Virus record (IMG/VR): IMGVR_UViG_3300047678_000069
Span: 1 to 64,000 of that record
Length of the DNA: 64,000 nt
From: a virus
Reading direction: 5' to 3' (one strand)
Position numbers and translations under genes: made by a program. Under the pieces are notes generated by a model. The model did not search any database. It was not told the origin of the DNA and saw only the letters and a list, made by a program, of their open reading frames with translations. Below are positions 16,663 through 25,107 of this stretch, piece by piece. Within the stretch, counting starts at the first letter, position 1; the number at the start of each line of letters is the position of its first letter.

Positions 16663-16842
16663 TCAGGGGTCGATTAGTGATTTGAGGAATTTGCTGAACG
16701 TTGGTGAAAGCGTGGCGAGTTTTTCCCATGCTTTGAAGGCGGACACAAGTGTTGTTTCACCAACCTCGATGAGAACGGAATTGTACTTAGTGTCCTGTGC
16801 AAACCAAGGAAGATCGCTGAATTGGTTGTGGTCTATGATCAT
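16663..16842 (-). CDS. Small hypothetical protein (59 aa)
   Basis: The ATG at 16842 is chosen because AAGGA lies seven bases upstream and directly follows the stop of the 60-aa gene. A longer TTG reading would overlap that gene. The sequence MIIDHNQFSDLPWFAQD onward is soluble and mixed alpha/beta. Unknown function. Confidence 0.6.
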   Translation of the reverse strand: MIIDHNQFSDLPWFAQDTKYNSVLIEVGETTLVSAFKAWEKLATLSPTFSKFLKSLIDP

Positions 16843-16852
16843 AGTTGGATCC

Positions 16853-17035
16853 TTAGAATCTGTCGTGATAACAATCAACACAATACAATGTTTTACGAGT
16901 GCCTCCCTGTCTTTGATTATAGCTGGGGCATTCAATCACTTCTGACATAAGAGTGATCGGGAAGAATTCAGAGGCAGGACAACCTTCGCGGTTGACTGTA
17001 ACGGGACCGTCTTTGTACTGAACTCTTTTATCCAA
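16853..17035 (-). CDS. Small Cys-containing hypothetical protein (60 aa)
   Basis: TTG start without a clear ribosome site, so the start is uncertain. Four Cys, including C-x2-C near the end (YCVDCYHDRF), suggest metal binding. It is the first small gene after the DNA polymerase. Confidence 0.45.
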   Translation of the reverse strand: MDKRVQYKDGPVTVNREGCPASEFFPITLMSEVIECPSYNQRQGGTRKTLYCVDCYHDRF

Positions 17036-17095
17036 GGTCAGATGGTCATTTTTCGACTTTCACCAGAAACATGATGGAGATACTTATATCCAACA

Positions 17096-17113
17096 TGTAA
17101 AGAAGACTTTACA
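17096..17113. promoter_or_regulatory. Inverted repeat after DNA polymerase gene
   Basis: A perfect 7-bp inverted repeat TGTAAAG/CTTTACA with a 4-base spacer, 17 bases past the polymerase stop. It could be an operator for the small-gene cluster or a weak terminator; there is no clear T run. Confidence 0.4.
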
Positions 17114-17129
17114 CGTTCTGAATAAGTCG

Positions 17130-19217
17130 TCATGCCACTGTGATCCCTTCTGCCCAGTGAACAGGATGGTACTCGATCCCCATAGTGAGGGGAACTTGCG
17201 GAATAAGGTCAAAGCCAATTTGGTCAAGTGCGTGTTTCAGTTTGCGAAGCTTCGGCAGGTTGCTCATGTTCTTTCGTTTTGGAAGATCAATGATGATTTC
17301 GTCATGAACTTGCAAAGCTAAGAATGCTGGACCAGACGCTCCCAAACCGGGTCGGGTATTATACCATTGAATCCATTCATTTGTTGCCACCATCATGCGG
17401 CACATCACCCACATTGCTGTCCCTTGTGTTCTATAGTTGAGGGGCACAGTTTCAAGAATTCTTCCCCAGTTCGATCGGGTACAGAGTAGTGGATAGCCGT
17501 GTTCAGGATCAACAGTGATGTCTGGCATTGTTTCAATATAGCCGTGTTCGTTGGCGTAGTCGATCCAATGCTGGTTTAGTTCAGTGAGGTTGCTGAATCG
17601 TGCTTTCAACAAACTGTGGGCACCTTTCTTGTGAAAGGCAATGTCAGCAGTTCCCCATGTGTCTTCTTTGGTAATGTCGACGGCACCATACTGAACAGCG
17701 AAGCCGCCGTTCTTCACCCACTGATACCATGATGAAGCGAACTTCTTCTTGCAGTGAGGACCGATGAGTTTTTCGTCGACTCGTTGACCCTTACAGCATT
17801 CCTTGCAGATGGTTCCGAGTTCTTTGTTCCACAGATCATCGTAGATGGTGTGGAAGTTGAGAAGGTGGGTTGAACCATAGTATGGGTAATCATCAGGATG
17901 TTCGAACAGATCGATGAGTTCACGCTCGCCGGATTCATAGGCTGGCAATCGCAATTCAATGTTCTTCGCGTCGAGTGACCACCATTCACGACCGGGGCCG
18001 GGACCATAGCAATAGCGAAGATTCACTTCTTCTTGCTTTGAAACTTGTTGGGCGTTTGGATTGTTGTATGCGAATCGAAGCGTGTCCGTGCCCGTTGGGT
18101 TTACTGAGGGAAAGACCTTCATGGTTCCGCGATCGTCACAAGGCTTCCAGAATTTGTGGTAGCTGTTGATATAGCTGACCGCAGTCATACGTTTACGGAA
18201 ACGCTGCAGATTCGTTATGAACTTGTGGGGCTTTGATTTCTGGGGAAGAGTATCAACCCACCGGCTCAGCACAGTCTTGTCAAGTGAGGGGTTTCCTTTG
18301 TCGGTGGTCAGGTGAGATGTCAGCTTGAATTTGTCGAATATGATCTTCTTCAGGTCGTTGCTATTGCCACTGATTGGCAAGTGACTGATTTCATTGTCTG
18401 CGGCTTCAATACAAGCTTCACGTGAAGTGTTGGCTTCTTCCTGTAAGCGGATCATCAGTTCTTCAGTTCGATCCTCAGACATAGTGATGCCACTTTGTTC
18501 CATCGTATGGATTACAGGCAGCAACTTGAGTCTGAAGTCATAGATCTTTTCAAGGTCACGTTCTCGAAGAATTTCCAGCATCTTCTTGTAGAGCGGGACT
18601 GTGACCGTTGAGTCAACGTTGGCGTATTCTGCAGTACAGTTCCACCAAGGATGATCTGAAGAGTATCCCTTCTCCTGAGCAATGGCTCTTGGAAGCCACA
18701 TGTCAAGCTTCCAGACAGTTTCCTTTGCGGATGGCATGGTAGGATCACCTGCCTTTGCAATACGCCACTTCGGGAATTCAGACTTGGCAAGCTTTCGGGC
18801 TTCGATGATGTGTTCTTTCATTGCCTCTTCATAAGGCAGAATATTCACACCGACATAGATCAGGGAGAGGGTTGTGAGATCGTGGGGCTGATTGCTCGCC
18901 AGAATATGTGACAGAAGCAAAGTGTCTTTGATGGAAGACCATCCACCTTTGATAATGTCAAGAACGTCTGGGATGAAAGTGGAAATTGCACGGACGTCGA
19001 ATCGTGGGTTGTGGGCAATGAGAGTTTGTTGGCGACCGAACGTGGCTTTGACTTGCTTCTTGTCAGCGAGTGGAATCTTTGGGATTCGAGTGTAGGGGTC
19101 AACATCCCATTCATAGTAGGTGACATTTCCGTCTTCGCTGCAGAATGTAACAATGAACGGCATTGCTCCATGATGGAAGTCAACGCCAGTGGTTTCAGTG
19201 TCAAATGAGACCAGCAT
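17130..19217 (-). CDS. Family A DNA polymerase with 3'-5' exonuclease
   Basis: 695 aa. The exonuclease domain shows DTETTG (Asp6, Glu8), NPRFD (Asp74) and YANVDSTVT near 200. Polymerase motif A is SLDAKNIELR, motif B KNGGFAVQYG, motif C LQVHDEI. Motif B has Phe at the Pol I 762 position. A Cys/His-rich insertion (CKECC...HCKKK) lies between motifs A and B. It is the replicative polymerase, coupled to the HNH gene three bases upstream. Confidence 0.95.
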   Translation of the reverse strand: MLVSFDTETTGVDFHHGAMPFIVTFCSEDGNVTYYEWDVDPYTRIPKIPLADKKQVKATFGRQQTLIAHNPRFDVRAISTFIPDVLDIIKGGWSSIKDTLLLSHILASNQPHDLTTLSLIYVGVNILPYEEAMKEHIIEARKLAKSEFPKWRIAKAGDPTMPSAKETVWKLDMWLPRAIAQEKGYSSDHPWWNCTAEYANVDSTVTVPLYKKMLEILRERDLEKIYDFRLKLLPVIHTMEQSGITMSEDRTEELMIRLQEEANTSREACIEAADNEISHLPISGNSNDLKKIIFDKFKLTSHLTTDKGNPSLDKTVLSRWVDTLPQKSKPHKFITNLQRFRKRMTAVSYINSYHKFWKPCDDRGTMKVFPSVNPTGTDTLRFAYNNPNAQQVSKQEEVNLRYCYGPGPGREWWSLDAKNIELRLPAYESGERELIDLFEHPDDYPYYGSTHLLNFHTIYDDLWNKELGTICKECCKGQRVDEKLIGPHCKKKFASSWYQWVKNGGFAVQYGAVDITKEDTWGTADIAFHKKGAHSLLKARFSNLTELNQHWIDYANEHGYIETMPDITVDPEHGYPLLCTRSNWGRILETVPLNYRTQGTAMWVMCRMMVATNEWIQWYNTRPGLGASGPAFLALQVHDEIIIDLPKRKNMSNLPKLRKLKHALDQIGFDLIPQVPLTMGIEYHPVHWAEGITVA
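17358..17366 (-). promoter_or_regulatory. Possible internal extended -10 site in polymerase gene
   Basis: Minus-strand TGGTATAATACCCG, nearly identical to the intergenic promoter boxes of this phage, but inside the polymerase coding region. It points toward the small genes at 16.2-17.0 kb. It may be chance. Confidence 0.25.
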
Positions 19218-19220
19218 CTA

Positions 19221-19850
19221 CTATTCCTCTTCAGAAATGTTGTGTCCAGTTTTCCATTCACGTTCGTTTTTGTACTTTGGTGGATACTGTCTACCGAACA
19301 GAATCAACCGCCAACTATCCCAAGGGGCCAGAACCCCTTTGTTGGCAAGCAATTGTATCTGATGTTCTCGTTCATTGAGTGGTGGTCGAGCCAACCCAGC
19401 TTGACTGAGAACGCGATCACCATGTTGTATGATGGCAGCATACTTTTGGGCAGGGAACTTGTTCTGCTGGAGAAGACTCAGCATTCGGCCATCATGGATG
19501 AAGTTGTGGCAGTAGTGACAGAGTGGAACCGTTTCTTCGTAAGTGGCTGTTCCGGCTTCATAGTCTATGGTGTATATTTCGTGTCCTTCAATCCATTGGC
19601 GAGCTCTGGCTCTTGACTTGTGAACACCACAGGATCGGCAGTGGTTGTTTGTAGATGCAGCGGCAGCTTTCTTCTCTTTGGCCCACCATTTATTTCCGAG
19701 AATATTTCTTGGAGCCACTTGATGAAGTGGTCTTGGAATGTTTGGATGGAGAAGAATTTCTGGTTGAAGATCCAGAGGGTTTTCCAGCGGCTTTGGCAGG
19801 TTTCTTAGTCCCTGTTTTTTGAGGTAGCCTTTTAGATCCACGTTCAGCAA
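19221..19850 (-). CDS. HNH endonuclease
   Basis: 209 aa. The HNH/zinc finger has CRSCG, then IEGHEIYTIDYE and PLCHYCHNFIHDG, so two Cys pairs bind zinc and the His/Asn pair is catalytic. It could be a homing, replication-linked or packaging nuclease. Its first 50 codons overlap the 117-aa gene in another frame. The start is either TTG at 19850 or a GTG nine bases later with AAGGAG upstream. Confidence 0.75.
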   Translation of the reverse strand: MLNVDLKGYLKKQGLRNLPKPLENPLDLQPEILLHPNIPRPLHQVAPRNILGNKWWAKEKKAAAASTNNHCRSCGVHKSRARARQWIEGHEIYTIDYEAGTATYEETVPLCHYCHNFIHDGRMLSLLQQNKFPAQKYAAIIQHGDRVLSQAGLARPPLNEREHQIQLLANKGVLAPWDSWRLILFGRQYPPKYKNEREWKTGHNISEEE

Positions 19851-20043
19851 TCTCCTTCAACTGATCGATTACATGATCAAACAAAAGTATTTCAGTTCGT
19901 CCCAGAAGCTTCCCGTTTAGTCGACCGGACTTTGACCACCGACACCTCAGAAAGTTTCTTTCAAGAACGACGTTCAGTGGTTCTCTGCTGGAGGAAAGGC
20001 AGAAGACGACGGTATGCGTTGGCTTGTCGATGAGTGGCATCAT
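19690..20043 (-). CDS. Hypothetical protein with basic Ser-rich tail
   Basis: 117 aa. The N-terminal half is a folded domain (VLERNFLRCRWSKSGRLNGK); the C-terminal 45 residues are Lys/Ser/Gly-rich and disordered. The start overlaps the previous stop (ATGA). The tail overlaps the HNH gene by 160 bases, an unusually long overlap. Confidence 0.5.
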   Translation of the reverse strand: MMPLIDKPTHTVVFCLSSSREPLNVVLERNFLRCRWSKSGRLNGKLLGRTEILLFDHVIDQLKEIAERGSKRLPQKTGTKKPAKAAGKPSGSSTRNSSPSKHSKTTSSSGSKKYSRK

Positions 20044-20288
20044 TCCACCTTAGTATCGTTTCGTTTTCCATGGCTTTGGGAGTGGACATCCAGCAATCTT
20101 TGGGTGAGTATGAGTGCAACTTGGTCCTCGAGCAGTTGACGCTGGAAGAAAACAATCCTTTGCGTTTGCCAGAGTCGATATTGGGTCATGAGGGTGATTA
20201 GACTGAGGGTAAAAATGATGATCGCTGAGATTGCCGAACTTGTTGATTCTGTTGTGTTTGTGGAAAGGATCAGAAGTAGATTATCCAA
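20040..20288 (-). CDS. Small single-pass membrane protein (82 aa)
   Basis: One hydrophobic segment (AISAIIIFTLSLITLM) near residues 17-33 is followed by a polar helical tail. The start is TTG with GAGGTG just upstream. The end overlaps the next start by ATGA. Function unknown. Confidence 0.55.
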   Translation of the reverse strand: MDNLLLILSTNTTESTSSAISAIIIFTLSLITLMTQYRLWQTQRIVFFQRQLLEDQVALILTQRLLDVHSQSHGKRNDTKVE

Positions 20289-20595
20289 GCGGCACCTCGA
20301 CTTTGAAGCTTGCGAAACGAGTGTAGTTTGGTCCGATGTTATGGGACTTTGAGCACAGCAGTTTTGAAACGAGATTCCCCTTGAAGATTGCGTTGGTGCA
20401 AAACAAGTGGATCGTGGTCTCTTTAGTGGTTTTTATAGGTAGAGGCTTGATGAACGACTTTACTTCGTCTACAGAAAGTTCACGCCAAGTGAATGCTGAT
20501 TGATAGGATATAGCATCACTGTAGAACCAATCTACTTCTTCTGAAGATCCATCTGAAAAGAAACCCTCCAGAGTGTTTGCGGGGGCAAACTGCAA
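20281..20595 (-). CDS. Hypothetical protein with TTG start (104 aa)
   Basis: A soluble protein, QFAPANTLEGFFSDGSSEE onward, with no Met anywhere after the first codon. Translation must therefore begin at the TTG at 20595 or another non-ATG codon. That start lies inside a strong hairpin, which may control its translation. Unknown family. Confidence 0.5.
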   Translation of the reverse strand: MQFAPANTLEGFFSDGSSEEVDWFYSDAISYQSAFTWRELSVDEVKSFIKPLPIKTTKETTIHLFCTNAIFKGNLVSKLLCSKSHNIGPNYTRFASFKVEVPLG

Positions 20596-20611
20596 TGAAG
20601 CCTCTGGAGGG
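20560..20611 (-). terminator. Nested hairpin/terminator at start of 104-aa gene
   Basis: A 10-bp outer stem (CCCTCCAGAG 20564-20573 with CTCTGGAGGG 20602-20611) encloses a 6-bp stem (GTTTGC/GCAAAC, 20575-20590). On the minus strand TTTCTTTT follows. It lies 57 bases past the acidic repeat gene and covers the next gene's start. Confidence 0.65.
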
Positions 20612-20667
20612 TGGGACGTTGTTTAGCTCACTGAAAGTTCAGTGGACTGTTGACCGTAAGTGATCAA

Positions 20668-22047
20668 CTACTTTTCGTTTTTGAAGGCAGCGAACGGAAC
20701 CGACTTGAAGACGATCTTGTCGTTGTCAGCACTCTTGAGATTCAGCAGTTGCTTCTTTTCGAAGACGGCAGTGATCTCAACTTCAACTGACTTGGTCTTC
20801 CCTTTCGGTTTGTAGAAGCCCATGTCACCAACTTCAAGAGGGGCTTCTTCTTCAGATTCTTCTGATTCTTCACCTTCTTCATCTTCTGATTCTTCACCTT
20901 CAGATTCAGATTCATCGTCGGCTGATTGGGCCGCTTCAATTGCTGAGGCAAGGGCAGCCCAGTTCTTATACTTCTTTTCGTTCGTTGGATCCAAACCAGC
21001 CTCTTCAGCCAGAGCGGTGAGTTGATCAGCAGCAGCCTGATCACCGTCGTTGTCAGCGGCTTCACCAAGGGCTGCATAGTCAATTGCTTCGGATTCGTCT
21101 GATTCTTCTTCAGCTTCTTCGCCTTCTTCTTCAGCGGTTGCCTGTTTGATCAGGGCAGCAACAGCTTTCCAGTCCTTGGCTTTGTCGACGGTCTTCTTCG
21201 GAATGCCAGCGTCGATTGCCATCTTGACCAAGGTCTCTTGAGCTTCGGCATCCTTTGCCATCGCAGATTCGGCAAGTTCATCAACTGAAAGTTCTTCAGA
21301 TTCTTCTGATTCATCAGATTCTTCTGATTCATCAGACTCTTCTGATTCATCAGCTTCTTCTGATTCATCAGCTTCTTCTGATTCATCAGCTTCTTCTGAT
21401 TCATCGGATTCTTCTGATTCATCGGATTCTTCGCCATCGCCGGTTTCGTCTTCTTCAAGATCGTCCTCTTCGTCGGACTCTTCATAATCGACCACGCCGC
21501 CCCATTCTTCGTTTACACGGGGTTCAGGTGCTTTCGGGCCGTCATACTTTTCGTTGTAACCGGGTTGACCCTTTTCTTTCTTCTTCCCTTGCCACGTACG
21601 AACGCGGAAGTAGGTGTCGCTTTCTTCAAGAGCCTTACACGTTTCGTCAAGATTGTCGAAATCAACCTCAGTCGTGTCGACGCCGAGTTTCCTCAGTTCG
21701 TTGAGGACGTGGGCCATATGGTCGTCAATGGTCTTTCGGCTGCGGGTTGGGGTTTCACACAGCGGCTCTTGAATCATGGTCCTCAGACCAAGAATCGGAA
21801 TGCCATTGACTTTGTTAGGGGACACGATGATCCCGACAGCCTGCCAGTACACCTTTCCCTTGAGGTCGCCGGTCTTGTAAGTGTCAAACTTACAGGTCTT
21901 CAACTTGGCGACGCCGTTTTCGATTCCATTCGGGAGAGAACCACCTGATGAAAATTTCGTATCATCAGCTTTGTGAGCGGAGAACGCTTTCTTGCCAGCG
22001 GCAGCGATCTTCGCCAGAACAGAACTACTCGTGCTCTTTGCAACCAT
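20668..22047 (-). CDS. Acidic repeat protein, probable ssDNA-binding role
   Basis: 459 aa from the ATG at 22047 (AAAGGA upstream). The N-terminal ~170 residues form a folded domain (LKTCKFDTYKTGDLKGKVYWQAVG...YFRVRTWQG) like phage OB-fold ssDNA-binding proteins. An acidic Asp/Glu/Ser repeat region follows, then two similar ~45-residue helical repeats (ETLVKMAIDAGIPKK and DQLTALAEEAGLDPT), more acidic sequence and a small beta domain. Position beside Sak4-like and Cas4-like genes supports a replication/recombination role. The SSB label is inference. Confidence 0.6.
   Translation of the reverse strand: MVAKSTSSSVLAKIAAAGKKAFSAHKADDTKFSSGGSLPNGIENGVAKLKTCKFDTYKTGDLKGKVYWQAVGIIVSPNKVNGIPILGLRTMIQEPLCETPTRSRKTIDDHMAHVLNELRKLGVDTTEVDFDNLDETCKALEESDTYFRVRTWQGKKKEKGQPGYNEKYDGPKAPEPRVNEEWGGVVDYEESDEEDDLEEDETGDGEESDESEESDESEEADESEEADESEEADESEESDESEESDESEESEELSVDELAESAMAKDAEAQETLVKMAIDAGIPKKTVDKAKDWKAVAALIKQATAEEEGEEAEEESDESEAIDYAALGEAADNDGDQAAADQLTALAEEAGLDPTNEKKYKNWAALASAIEAAQSADDESESEGEESEDEEGEESEESEEEAPLEVGDMGFYKPKGKTKSVEVEITAVFEKKQLLNLKSADNDKIVFKSVPFAAFKNEK
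21287..21432. repeat. Coding repeat for Ser-Asp-Glu tract
   Basis: Tandem copies of an 18-bp unit (for example TGATTCATCAGCTTCTTC) within the acidic repeat gene, encoding DESEEA/DESEES repeats. Near-identity at DNA level indicates recent slippage expansion. Confidence 0.8.
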
Positions 22048-22094
22048 TTCAACCGTTCCTTTAAGTGGAAACACAAACCAAAAACAGGAGGGGT

Positions 22095-22103
22095 ATTATA
22101 ACA
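22095..22103 (-). promoter_or_regulatory. Promoter with TATAATACCCC box
   Basis: Minus-strand TGTTATAATACCCC, an extended -10, about 50 bases before the acidic repeat gene. An imperfect palindrome with CAATTG words lies at 22101-22120. The 11-base TATAATACCCC recurs before two other operons. Confidence 0.6.
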
Positions 22104-22123
22104 ATTGAAACAATCAATTGCTT

Positions 22124-22312
22124 TCAACCAGAAGTGGATTTTCTGCCGTGTTCTCTTTGGATTACTCTGTGGACTTCTTCACGATGCACAGCAATCTCTG
22201 GAGGGGCTTCAATCCCGAGGCGAACTCTGTCACCACGAATCTCGATGATCATTATTTTGATGTTATCGTTGATGATGATGGATTCGTCTTTCGATCGACT
22301 GAGAACTAACAT
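22124..22312 (-). CDS. csrA: CsrA-family RNA-binding regulator
   Basis: 62 aa, the normal CsrA length. The sequence reads [18 protein letters not shown], then [18 protein letters not shown] and [15 protein letters not shown], matching CsrA along its whole length, with the RNA-contacting N-terminal strand and the AVHREEV strand. CsrA dimers bind GGA in mRNA leaders and block or expose ribosome sites. AAGGAG lies six bases before the ATG. It may redirect host metabolism or control phage messages. Confidence 0.95.
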   Translation of the reverse strand: MLVLSRSKDESIIINDNIKIMIIEIRGDRVRLGIEAPPEIAVHREEVHRVIQREHGRKSTSG

Positions 22313-22367
22313 ATGAGTCTCCTTACAGAACTTTGTTTGTAATTGAAAACGATTTTACACCAGAACC

Positions 22368-23237
22368 CTAGCCTTTGAATTCTCCTTTCAAGACGCTGAC
22401 GATTTTGTCATAGGATGGATCGACGATAACATCGGGCAGCTTGAATCCTTTTGGCACCCGAAACTTTGTAGTGAACACTTCATGTGGTTCACAGTATGCA
22501 CAGTAGTCAACACCTGGCATTTTCTTGCGTACCTTGACTTCCTTTCCTTTGATCTTGGTTGTGACCAGCTTTGTCTTGTTCCGACGATACATTCGAAGGA
22601 TGTAGTCACAAGCTGGATTCAGCCAACCTGCCAGAGAAGGACTGAGAGCCACACCGACGGTTGGATGAAGGCCATCCATCCCGGATCCTTCCATACCTTC
22701 AGGCAGTTCGTTTTCACGCTCTTGCCCGATGATGACAGAATGGGTTTCAAGGCTGAGCAATGCTCGGAGATATTCTTTGCATTGCATGGTGCATTGACCA
22801 TACTGTTCACGAGTGGCCAGTCCCCAACTCTTCTGAACTGGGATTTCATCAAGCCCGAGAACTTCCTTCAGAACAAGATCCTGCAGACCACTTACGTGAT
22901 CCAAGACAATCGTGTTGTAGTTATGGTTCTCCTTAACGGAGTCGATGAGGGTCTTGAACTCGCTCGAGTCATGAAGAACAACAGCGTCAATCTCCTTTCG
23001 GTATTCAATTGGCACTGATTTTAGTTCTCCGGGTTTCTTGCCGCCTGAAACGATCACTGCGAGGATCGGTTTGGGGAACGTGGTCCAGAACGTTGTTTTT
23101 CCGGAACCACTTTGCCCGTACATCATGATCCGCAGATAATCGGTTTCCATGAAGTCTTCAACCGACATGATTCGGTCAAGGACTGATCCAGTCTTCTTTT
23201 TCTTTGGGGTCGCACTCTGTCGTGTAATTGAAGGCAC
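22368..23237 (-). CDS. RecA-like ATPase (Sak4-type, AAA_24)
   Basis: 289 aa. Walker A YGQSGSGKTTF (40-50) and Walker B NTIVLDHVSG lie in a short RecA-like core; the Cys pair CAYC occurs near residue 245. Sak4-type proteins act in phage single-strand annealing recombination with an SSB partner. The GTG start overlaps the stop of the nuclease gene (TAGTG), with GGAG upstream. The neighbours (nuclease, SSB-like) fit a recombination module. Confidence 0.8.
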   Translation of the reverse strand: MPSITRQSATPKKKKTGSVLDRIMSVEDFMETDYLRIMMYGQSGSGKTTFWTTFPKPILAVIVSGGKKPGELKSVPIEYRKEIDAVVLHDSSEFKTLIDSVKENHNYNTIVLDHVSGLQDLVLKEVLGLDEIPVQKSWGLATREQYGQCTMQCKEYLRALLSLETHSVIIGQERENELPEGMEGSGMDGLHPTVGVALSPSLAGWLNPACDYILRMYRRNKTKLVTTKIKGKEVKVRKKMPGVDYCAYCEPHEVFTTKFRVPKGFKLPDVIVDPSYDKIVSVLKGEFKG

Positions 23238-24436
23238 TATTCAAGCTCCGGGAACAAGGTCGTAACGTTTTCAAGCCCCACTGTGGAACCTGATGCAAGG
23301 TATTCGTCAAGATCTGTAACACCACCCTCATTTAGTGGGTTATAAATGCCAAACGGACAACGGTAGTCAAGACAAGAAGGGCTGAGATAGCTTTGTTCAC
23401 TTTCTCGACCAGTCTTGTAATCGTACCACCAGCAGATTTGTTCAAGCACTGGATTGAGGAATTCGTGCTTGAACTTTTCGATGTCGGCTTGAGTTAGTTC
23501 AACTGTCCACCGCTGGAAGTAGGATTCAGGATCGGCAACGATGTAATCGTCACGAAGACGGGCATAGAACTCAGAATCAGTTTCAGCGGCTTTCTTGGCT
23601 GTCGCTTGATGTTTTCTGATCGTACCCTTTCCACCTGCCAACGGACGTCGGACGACATTATAGCGAACACCTTTCAAGGGAAATGGGTATGGTGTTCCTT
23701 TTGGAATTGGCCAGTTGCCAATTTGTTCTACTGGGGGAAGGTGAACGTCTTGGTCCCAAAGTTCGTTTTCTTCCCTCAGCAGTTCTTGGACGACTACGAT
23801 GTAGGTCATGGTTTGCGGGTCAAAGGACAGTTGCTTCTGCAGACGAATCTTGTCAATCTCAGATTTCGTCTTGTGTTCGTTCAAGTACACACCGGCGGTC
23901 TTACCTTTGCCAATAAGATCAAGGGCGTCGATCTTGCCACGTAGGTTGACAACTCGACCAGACGGAAGTTGATACGGGACGCAGAAGACAGCTTCCTGCA
24001 GCAATGGAGTTCGCTGGACAACTTCGTGGTTCTTTGCCCAGTAGGAAACATAGATTGGAAACATCATGAGGCAGATGGAATACCACTTCATGATTTCTTC
24101 TTTGTCAAGTGGAAACTTTGACAGAAGTGTTTCAGTGTAGTCCTTCAGTTCTTCCTTGCCGTTGCGTCCTTCGTGTTCGGGGGCAGCATAGCATTCTTCA
24201 AGAATGTGCCACATTGAGCCAAACTCGATCGACTTATTGAATCGTGGGGTTGGGATCAGTCCATCGATTACCTTGACGCCGAACCTGTAACGACAGTTGA
24301 CAAATTCAGAGATGAGACCCTGTGTGATGCCGCCCATTGGTCCGGTTGCTTCAGGACCATCCCACGTGGCTTTCTTTTTAGAGCGTGGAACGTTTTTCAT
24401 CGCTGTTTTCAGTTGAGCTTTTATGCTGGTTTTCAT
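23237..24436 (-). CDS. PD-(D/E)XK nuclease, Cas4/RecB-like
   Basis: 399 aa. The nuclease core is FGSMWHILEECY near the N-terminus, then RGKIDALDLI with VYLNEHKTK, i.e. the D...ExK catalytic site. Cys near residue 49 (CRYRF) and late Cys (CLDYRCPF) suggest a Cas4-like Fe-S cluster. The ATG at 24436 overlaps the previous stop (ATGA). Likely end-processing nuclease for recombination. Confidence 0.8.
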   Translation of the reverse strand: MKTSIKAQLKTAMKNVPRSKKKATWDGPEATGPMGGITQGLISEFVNCRYRFGVKVIDGLIPTPRFNKSIEFGSMWHILEECYAAPEHEGRNGKEELKDYTETLLSKFPLDKEEIMKWYSICLMMFPIYVSYWAKNHEVVQRTPLLQEAVFCVPYQLPSGRVVNLRGKIDALDLIGKGKTAGVYLNEHKTKSEIDKIRLQKQLSFDPQTMTYIVVVQELLREENELWDQDVHLPPVEQIGNWPIPKGTPYPFPLKGVRYNVVRRPLAGGKGTIRKHQATAKKAAETDSEFYARLRDDYIVADPESYFQRWTVELTQADIEKFKHEFLNPVLEQICWWYDYKTGRESEQSYLSPSCLDYRCPFGIYNPLNEGGVTDLDEYLASGSTVGLENVTTLFPELE

Positions 24437-24690
24437 CGTTGTTTCTTTTCCATAAGGGCTTTGACATAACCACGGTTCCAATCAACATGATTGGGGTCGT
24501 TTGGCAGGAAAGTGTTTAATTGGGTTGGGATCCCTTCGTGGCCTGCCCAATATCCTTCTTGGAAGGCGTCTTGTTTCAGTTGCTCAACGCGGATTTGGTG
24601 TTTGATTTCTTCTGTTCTGACGAAATTGATGAATGCTCCTAACAGAAGACCAAGTGAGCATAGGATGAGAGTTTCGACAAGGATTTTCAT
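24433..24690 (-). CDS. Small membrane-anchored protein (85 aa)
   Basis: An N-terminal hydrophobic helix (VETLILCSLGLLLGAFINFV) is followed by a soluble helical region with GYWAGHEGIPTQL. It overlaps both neighbours by four bases. Function unknown. Confidence 0.65.
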   Translation of the reverse strand: MKILVETLILCSLGLLLGAFINFVRTEEIKHQIRVEQLKQDAFQEGYWAGHEGIPTQLNTFLPNDPNHVDWNRGYVKALMEKKQR

Positions 24691-25052
24691 TTTAGTTCTA
24701 TACCTTTCCAGTAGTCTTTGTAAAGCTGACAGAGTTCTTTCAAAGACTCAGCAGCGGTTTTCTGGAGTTGACGCATACGTTCGGCGTTTGGGCCGACGAA
24801 GATCCCGATCATGCTGGATTGGTTTTCAGCTTCCTCAGCGTGGATCAGGCATTCGAACGAGCGAAGAACTGGACGCTCTGGTTTCAATTGGATTGACTGT
24901 TTTGGTGCGGAAGCTTTCTTTGGAGGCACCACTGCAGGGGGTACCGAAGACTTTGCTGGAGAAGAAGCCAGCGGCTCAGAACGTTCTTGTTTCTTCACAG
25001 GAGTCTGGATCTTGGGAGACTTTTTGATATTTCGTTTCAGAGCCACTGGCAT
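24687..25052 (-). CDS. Hypothetical Pro/Lys-rich protein (121 aa)
   Basis: The first 60 residues are Lys/Pro/Ser-rich and probably disordered; the C-terminal half is helical (ERMRQLQKTAAESLKELCQLY). GAGGA lies eight bases upstream. First gene of the small cluster that continues into the nuclease. Confidence 0.6.
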   Translation of the reverse strand: MPVALKRNIKKSPKIQTPVKKQERSEPLASSPAKSSVPPAVVPPKKASAPKQSIQLKPERPVLRSFECLIHAEEAENQSSMIGIFVGPNAERMRQLQKTAAESLKELCQLYKDYWKGIELK

Positions 25053-25107
25053 TGCAGTATTCCTCAGTAGATGTAGATGAAAATTTGGTCAGACGGAAGA
25101 AGTTGAT

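Noticed and set aside
16853-16935. Longer TTG-start version of the 59-aa gene
   Set aside because: It would overlap the 60-aa gene, while the ATG at 16842 has a good ribosome site directly after that gene's stop.
20942-21083. Second gene in the frame overlapping the acidic protein
   Set aside because: Shadow frame of the Asp/Glu-rich repeat without start signals.
21255-21704. Plus-strand ORF opposite the acidic repeat gene
   Set aside because: His/Leu/Ile repeats mirror the Ser/Glu coding repeat on the other strand.
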